DNA of 17,383 nucleotides from Candidatus Methanofastidiosum methylothiophilum. GTDB taxonomy: Archaea > Methanobacteriota_B > Thermococci > Methanofastidiosales > Methanofastidiosaceae. Position numbers and translations under genes: made by a program. How positions within the stretch are numbered: the stretch's first letter is position 1; each line of letters begins with the position of its first letter. The notes under the pieces were generated by a model. It made no database searches. It saw nothing but the letters and a program-made list of their open reading frames with translations, and had not been told where the DNA came from. Below, one piece after another: positions 13,800 to 17,383 of the stretch. The stretch spans positions 1 to 17,383 of the forward strand of contig LNGD01000020.1 in the NCBI GenBank assembly GCA_001587675.1, written 5' to 3'.

Positions 13800-15317
13800 A
13801 TGCTAATTGAAATTGACGGTAAAAAGATTGAGACAAAGGATGGCACGTCCTTACATCAAATCTTTTCTGACCATAAGATTCCCTACTTAAAAGGTAGTAC
13901 AATAGGAATAATAAAAAAAGAAACAGAACAATCAAAGTACCTTAATGAATTTTTAATTAGAACAAATAAAGGTTCTTTTGTAATTAAAGTTCACAACACT
14001 GAAGAAGGAAAAATTTTCTCAGATATTTCCAAAGAGTTTGTAAACAAGAATGTCAGATGGAAAACATCAACTCTAATAGCATTGGGTTCAGTTCAATCAA
14101 ATCTTAATGTCACTAAAGATGAAAAAACTTATGATCCATGGGATGTTTTCTTTACTCTCGCTGGTTTTGATAACAATACTACTTATTTAACTCTATCAAA
14201 GAAAACACATAAAGGCGCATACGGCACAAAAAATACAGTAGGTAAAGTCACACAAGGTAGACATGTTTTGGCCCTAATTGAAGAGGGCGATAAAATTATT
14301 TCTGTTTCTCCAGTAGAGGTATTTAGCATAGAAAGGGATTTTGAAACTATTAAAGACTTAAATTATATCCCAAAGAACGGAGAGAAAATATTTACCCATA
14401 TAAAAATTAAATTAAATCAAAATACACCTATGGCAATGGAGCATCTCTTCTCTCTAACGAAAGATAATTATATTTTAATAGATGATGTAACTGAATCTTA
14501 CGTTTCAACTGAAGTATTAAAGGGATTTGATGTTGAAGCTGAGAATTCTGCTTTAAGAAAAAAGAATTCGGTAACAGTAAGAACTGAAGGTAAAGGAACT
14601 GGGACTGTTTATATATATAAAAAAGATAGGATTACTACTCCTCATCATTCTGTAGCTGGAGAACTTGTATTTGGAACTGAACTTCTTGAAATGCTAAGAA
14701 AGGATGATAAGGTATCTGTAAATATATCTCCTCAAAGTCTATCGGTATTAGGTCTTACTCAAAAAGATGCAGAGGAAAAACTAAAATCTGAAGGTGTTAC
14801 TCCTGAGAGATTAGGAGACACTTCTGATTCTGCCATAATAGTTGAACAGGATCCTCCATTTACTGCTGATATTCTTAAAACAAAAACAGTAAAAACTATT
14901 GGAATTGACAAGAATAATATCATAGAAATCGAGCTTTATGAAGAACTTGCCCCTATAACTGTTAAATACTTCAGGAAAATCACCGGGTTAGTAAATAAAC
15001 CAATTGGAAAGCTAGATATACAATTTGCACATCCAACAGTACCACTCGTTGCATTTGAAGGAGGCGGTGTTGAAGCTGGTGCATTGATACCTGAAAATAT
15101 GCCAGTTGAATCCTCAAAGAGAGGAGAAGTTGGTGTCACTAATATGTCAAGACAACATAAAGGACTGATAGGGATCAGATTGAAGGACGACAATGCATAC
15201 GGCCCCACAGGGGAGGAATTTGATGGCACAAATATTATTGGGAAAATAGATCTCGACAAAGTGAAAATTGACTTTAACAAGGAGCAGGTAATTTACTTAA
15301 AGGAAATAAAAAAATGA
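13800..15317 (+). CDS. mmp3: Methanogenesis marker protein 3 (UPF0288, cyclophilin-like C-terminus)
   Basis: A 505-residue protein, the usual length of this methanogen-specific family. The N-terminus is a beta-grasp-like segment (LIEIDGKKIETKDGTSLHQIF). Residues about 313-350 look like a PASTA-type unit (GLTQKDAEEKLKSEG, then IVEQDPP). Residues about 365-505 resemble a cyclophilin-type prolyl isomerase fold (IEIELYEELAPITVKYF, FEGGGVEAGALIPE, GEVGVTNMSRQHKG, GPTGEEFDGTNIIGKI). The family occurs in essentially all methanogens. From memory, it has been associated with the ATP-dependent activation complex of methyl-coenzyme M reductase, which I cannot check here. Its ATG comes 2 nt after the HerA stop, with GAGGGT (13788-13793) inside the HerA gene as ribosome binding site, so the two are one transcript. 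It is the main evidence that the host is a methanogen. Confidence 0.92.
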   Translation: MLIEIDGKKIETKDGTSLHQIFSDHKIPYLKGSTIGIIKKETEQSKYLNEFLIRTNKGSFVIKVHNTEEGKIFSDISKEFVNKNVRWKTSTLIALGSVQSNLNVTKDEKTYDPWDVFFTLAGFDNNTTYLTLSKKTHKGAYGTKNTVGKVTQGRHVLALIEEGDKIISVSPVEVFSIERDFETIKDLNYIPKNGEKIFTHIKIKLNQNTPMAMEHLFSLTKDNYILIDDVTESYVSTEVLKGFDVEAENSALRKKNSVTVRTEGKGTGTVYIYKKDRITTPHHSVAGELVFGTELLEMLRKDDKVSVNISPQSLSVLGLTQKDAEEKLKSEGVTPERLGDTSDSAIIVEQDPPFTADILKTKTVKTIGIDKNNIIEIELYEELAPITVKYFRKITGLVNKPIGKLDIQFAHPTVPLVAFEGGGVEAGALIPENMPVESSKRGEVGVTNMSRQHKGLIGIRLKDDNAYGPTGEEFDGTNIIGKIDLDKVKIDFNKEQVIYLKEIKK

Positions 15318-15319
15318 CG

Positions 15320-15325
15320 TTTTTT
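15320..15325 (+). terminator. T-tract terminator after methanogenesis marker 3
   Basis: T6 starts 3 nt after the TGA at 15315-15317. The next gene has its own promoter downstream, consistent with termination here. Confidence 0.45.
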
Positions 15326-15356
15326 GCCGATAGACCATTTTACTAATACCGAAATA

Positions 15357-15366
15357 TTTATATAAT
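15357..15366 (+). promoter_or_regulatory. TATA box of the HMG-CoA synthase operon
   Basis: TTTATATAAT at 15357-15366 is the best TATA box in the gap. A start of transcription about 25 bp downstream would fall near 15388-15392, leaving a 5' leader of about 65 nt, long for this window. Confidence 0.5.
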
Positions 15367-15385
15367 ATTTCAATCTCTTTTAATT

Positions 15386-15427
15386 ATCGTACCGATTATA
15401 CCTATTATATCTTTTTTATCGATAAAA
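15386..15427. promoter_or_regulatory. Two inverted repeats with ATCG/CGAT cores before the mevalonate genes
   Basis: ATCG-TAC-CGAT at 15386-15396 covers the predicted transcription start. TTTTATCGATAAAA at 15414-15427 is a perfect 14-bp palindrome between that start and the ribosome binding site at 15444. Both contain the ATCG/CGAT core, about 25-30 bp apart. Position and symmetry fit a repressor operator pair; a leader RNA hairpin is an alternative for the second. No regulator is identified. Confidence 0.4.
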
Positions 15428-15443
15428 TCGTATTTGTTAGGAC

Positions 15444-15449
15444 GGAGGA
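15444..15449 (+). promoter_or_regulatory. Ribosome binding site choosing the ATG at 15457
   Basis: GGAGGA lies 7 nt before the ATG at 15457-15459. An in-frame TTG directly before it (15454) would give only 4 nt spacing, so ATG is preferred. Confidence 0.6.
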
Positions 15450-15456
15450 ATATTTG

Positions 15457-16500
15457 ATGAAGCCTAGTAAAGCTGTAGGTATTGTAGGCTATGGTGCTTA
15501 TATCCCAAAATATCGAATACAGAATACAGAAATTGCAAGAGTGTGGGGAAATGACCCAAACCTTGTCCCAATTCGAGAAAAATCTGTGCCTGGAGCAGAT
15601 GAGGATTCTGTCACAATAGCCATTGAAATAGCAAGAAATGCTCTTTTACGAGCTGAAATTAATCCAAGAGATTTAAGAGCTGTATGGGTAGGGAGTGAAT
15701 CCAAACCATATGCGGTAAAACCTACCTCAACAATAGTTGCAGAGGCGATTGGGGCAACACCATTCGTTAATGCAGCCGATTGGGAGTTTGCATGCAAGGC
15801 AGGAAGTGAAACAATTCAAGCTTGCATAGCATATGTTGGATCGGGCATGGCAAAATATGCTCTTGGGATTGGTGTTGACACGGCTCAAGGTGCTCCAAGT
15901 GATGCACTTGAATATACTGCGGCCGCAGGTGGCGCTGGATATGTAATAGGAAGCGCAAAGGAAAGTCTTGCTGTCATTGAAGCATCAATATCTTATGTAA
16001 CAGATACGCCTGACTTTTGGAGAAGACAACACGAACATTACCCAAAACACGGTAATAGGTTTACTGGCGAGCCATCTTACTTTAAGCATGTAATAAGCAG
16101 CTCAAAAGCTTTAATGGAAGAACTAGGTACAAAACCTGATGATTATGATTATGCAATATTCCACCAACCAAACAGAAAATTTCCTCTAGAAGTTGCAAAA
16201 ATACTTGGATTTAGTAAGGAAAAAGTAATTGATGGTTTAGTTTCTCCATATATAGGAAATACTTATGCAGGCTCAGCACTTTTAGGACTTGCCGCTGTAT
16301 TAGACAAGGCTAAAGCTGGAGATAAAATTTTTTGTACCTCATATGGTTCAGGTGCAGGAAGTGACTCATTTTCACTTGAAGTAACTGATAAATTAGCAGA
16401 AAGAAAAGGTAAAGCACCATCAGTTAAATCCTATATTGAAAGAAGAGAAGAGATTGATTATGCTCATTATGCAAGGTATAGAAAGAAAATAAGGGTGTGA
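15457..16500 (+). CDS. Hydroxymethylglutaryl-CoA synthase, archaeal type
   Basis: A 347-residue thiolase-superfamily enzyme, the normal archaeal length. It condenses acetyl-CoA with acetoacetyl-CoA to HMG-CoA, the second step of the mevalonate route to archaeal isoprenoid lipids. The N-terminus GIVGYGAYIPKYRI is typical of the family. The catalytic cysteine is C113 in EFACKAGSE, a catalytic glutamate is likely E81 in VGSESKPYAVKPT, and the catalytic histidine lies in FHQPNRKFP. The C-terminus contains SYGSGAGSDSFS, also conserved. The thiolase gene starts 4 nt after the stop, the standard archaeal order, usually followed by a DUF35 OB-fold/zinc-ribbon gene. In studied methanogens these three proteins form one complex that channels acetoacetyl-CoA. 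It has its own promoter and possible operators upstream. Confidence 0.95.
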   Translation: MKPSKAVGIVGYGAYIPKYRIQNTEIARVWGNDPNLVPIREKSVPGADEDSVTIAIEIARNALLRAEINPRDLRAVWVGSESKPYAVKPTSTIVAEAIGATPFVNAADWEFACKAGSETIQACIAYVGSGMAKYALGIGVDTAQGAPSDALEYTAAAGGAGYVIGSAKESLAVIEASISYVTDTPDFWRRQHEHYPKHGNRFTGEPSYFKHVISSSKALMEELGTKPDDYDYAIFHQPNRKFPLEVAKILGFSKEKVIDGLVSPYIGNTYAGSALLGLAAVLDKAKAGDKIFCTSYGSGAGSDSFSLEVTDKLAERKGKAPSVKSYIERREEIDYAHYARYRKKIRV

Positions 16501-16504
16501 GTAA

Positions 16505-17383
16505 TTGGAAGATAATGTTGCTGTAATTGGAGTTGGACTCGGAAAAGTTGGAGAGCACTGGGAGAAATCATTGAGAGACCTTGCTATAGAATCAATATGG
16601 ATGGCGTTTGAGGATAGTGGTATAGATAAAGTAGATGCACTTTATGTTGGAAACATGTCTTCGGGGCAGTTTATAGAACAGGAGCATCTTGGTGCGCTTA
16701 TCGCTGACTTTGCGGGTCTTGGTCCGATACCTGCAGTTAAAGTTGAAGCCGCATGTGGTTCAGGTGGTGCAGCTTTCATAGAAGGATATATGGGAGTTAA
16801 ATCAGGAATGTATGATTATGTTCTTGTGACAGGAGTAGAAAAGATGACCGATGTTCTACCATCTAAAACAACTTCTATTCTTGCGAATGCATCTGATAGA
16901 GACTATGAGGCCTTTAACGGAGTATCTTTTGTTGCCCTAAATGCTTTAGTCATGAGAAGATATATGCATGAATTTAATGTTAAACGAGAAGAACTCTCGA
17001 TATTTCCTGTTATATCTCATAAGAATGCACCTTTTAGTAAACATGCTATGTATCGGAAGGAAATTACTCTTGAATCAGTTGTCAATTCTCCTATCATAGC
17101 TGATCCACTAACACTTATGGACTGTGCTCCGATATGTGATGGAGCGGCATCTGTAATATTATGTTCTGAAAAGAAAGCTAGAGAATTTACTGATACACCT
17201 ATAATCGTTTCTGGACTGGGTCTTGCAACTGACACATTAGGTGTGCACGATAGAAGTCAAATGACTACACTTTCAGCAGCTGTCGATGCAAGCAAAAAAG
17301 CTTACAAAATGTCAGGATTATCGCCCAAGGATATGGATATACTTGAAATCCATGATGCATTTTCTATTATGAGCGCTCTTTCC
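16505..17383 (+). CDS. Acetyl-CoA acetyltransferase (thiolase), partial at right edge
   Basis: The frame opens at TTG 16505 and stays open for 293 codons to the window end. It begins MEDNVAVIGVGLGKVGEHW after the TTG is read as Met. AGGGTG at 16492-16497 gives 7 nt spacing, and an in-frame TAA at 16502-16504 rules out an earlier start. The acyl-accepting cysteine is C84 in EAACGSGGAA, and the histidine of the HDAF motif is H283 in EIHDAFS. The second active-site cysteine (CxG) would be in the missing C-terminus. This is the archaeal thiolase type found next to HMG-CoA synthase; it makes acetoacetyl-CoA from two acetyl-CoA and passes it to the synthase encoded just upstream. A DUF35 protein gene is expected right after it, outside the window. 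Confidence 0.92.
   Translation, partial: MEDNVAVIGVGLGKVGEHWEKSLRDLAIESIWMAFEDSGIDKVDALYVGNMSSGQFIEQEHLGALIADFAGLGPIPAVKVEAACGSGGAAFIEGYMGVKSGMYDYVLVTGVEKMTDVLPSKTTSILANASDRDYEAFNGVSFVALNALVMRRYMHEFNVKREELSIFPVISHKNAPFSKHAMYRKEITLESVVNSPIIADPLTLMDCAPICDGAASVILCSEKKAREFTDTPIIVSGLGLATDTLGVHDRSQMTTLSAAVDASKKAYKMSGLSPKDMDILEIHDAFSIMSALS

Noticed and set aside
15454..15456. TTG as start of HMG-CoA synthase
   Set aside because: The ATG next to it has better spacing from GGAGGA and no reason favours the extra residue.
15498..15797. Minus-strand frame opposite HMG-CoA synthase
   Set aside because: Antisense shadow of a conserved enzyme gene, with no promoter or ribosome binding site.
1..17383. CRISPR arrays, tRNA or rRNA genes, insertion sequences
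   Set aside because: No regularly spaced repeats, cloverleaf-like segments, transposase motifs or terminal repeats were seen in any intergenic region.

Overview
The window looks like a low-GC, gene-dense chromosomal piece of a methanogenic euryarchaeon. The strongest lineage clue is a complete methanogenesis marker protein 3 gene (13800-15317). Archaeal-type HMG-CoA synthase and acetoacetyl-CoA thiolase genes, a HerA-type ATPase, Sso10a/HTH_45-type winged-helix regulators, TATA-box promoters and T-tract terminators all agree with this. A lineage such as Methanofastidiosa would fit, but the sequence alone does not prove it.

Left part (1-1571): the 3' end of a secreted, cysteine-rich S-layer-like protein, then a decayed polytopic membrane protein gene with at least three disruptions. 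Middle-left (1572-7952): a four-gene envelope transport operon on the + strand, made of a COG1361-like surface protein, a MacB/LolD-type ABC ATPase, a 977-residue permease with two FtsX-like halves, and a 92-residue helical protein. It is bracketed by two minus-strand genes for 96-residue winged-helix regulators that are paralogues of each other. The second regulator is translationally coupled to a two-TM membrane protein. Middle (7953-10163): an AT-rich gap, a small lipoprotein, a membrane-anchored helical protein whose promoter nearly copies that of the ABC operon, and a PAS-histidine kinase gene broken by one apparent single-base deletion.

Right part (10270-17383): a tRNA-guanine transglycosylase paralogue without a PUA domain is divergently transcribed from a HerA-like ATPase gene, with 45 bp between them. 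The HerA gene is followed at 2 nt by methanogenesis marker 3. Next comes the start of a mevalonate operon, HMG-CoA synthase then thiolase, the thiolase running off the right edge. Two inverted repeats lie between its TATA box and its ribosome binding site.

The candidate system most worth attention is the envelope module. The ABC operon and the gene at 8714 share a 23-bp promoter block with 21 identical positions and identical spacing, and the operon is framed by paralogous regulators, one paired with a membrane protein. This suggests a small envelope-stress or export regulon. The divergent TGT paralogue/HerA pair is the second candidate. No CRISPR array, tRNA, rRNA or insertion sequence was recognised.
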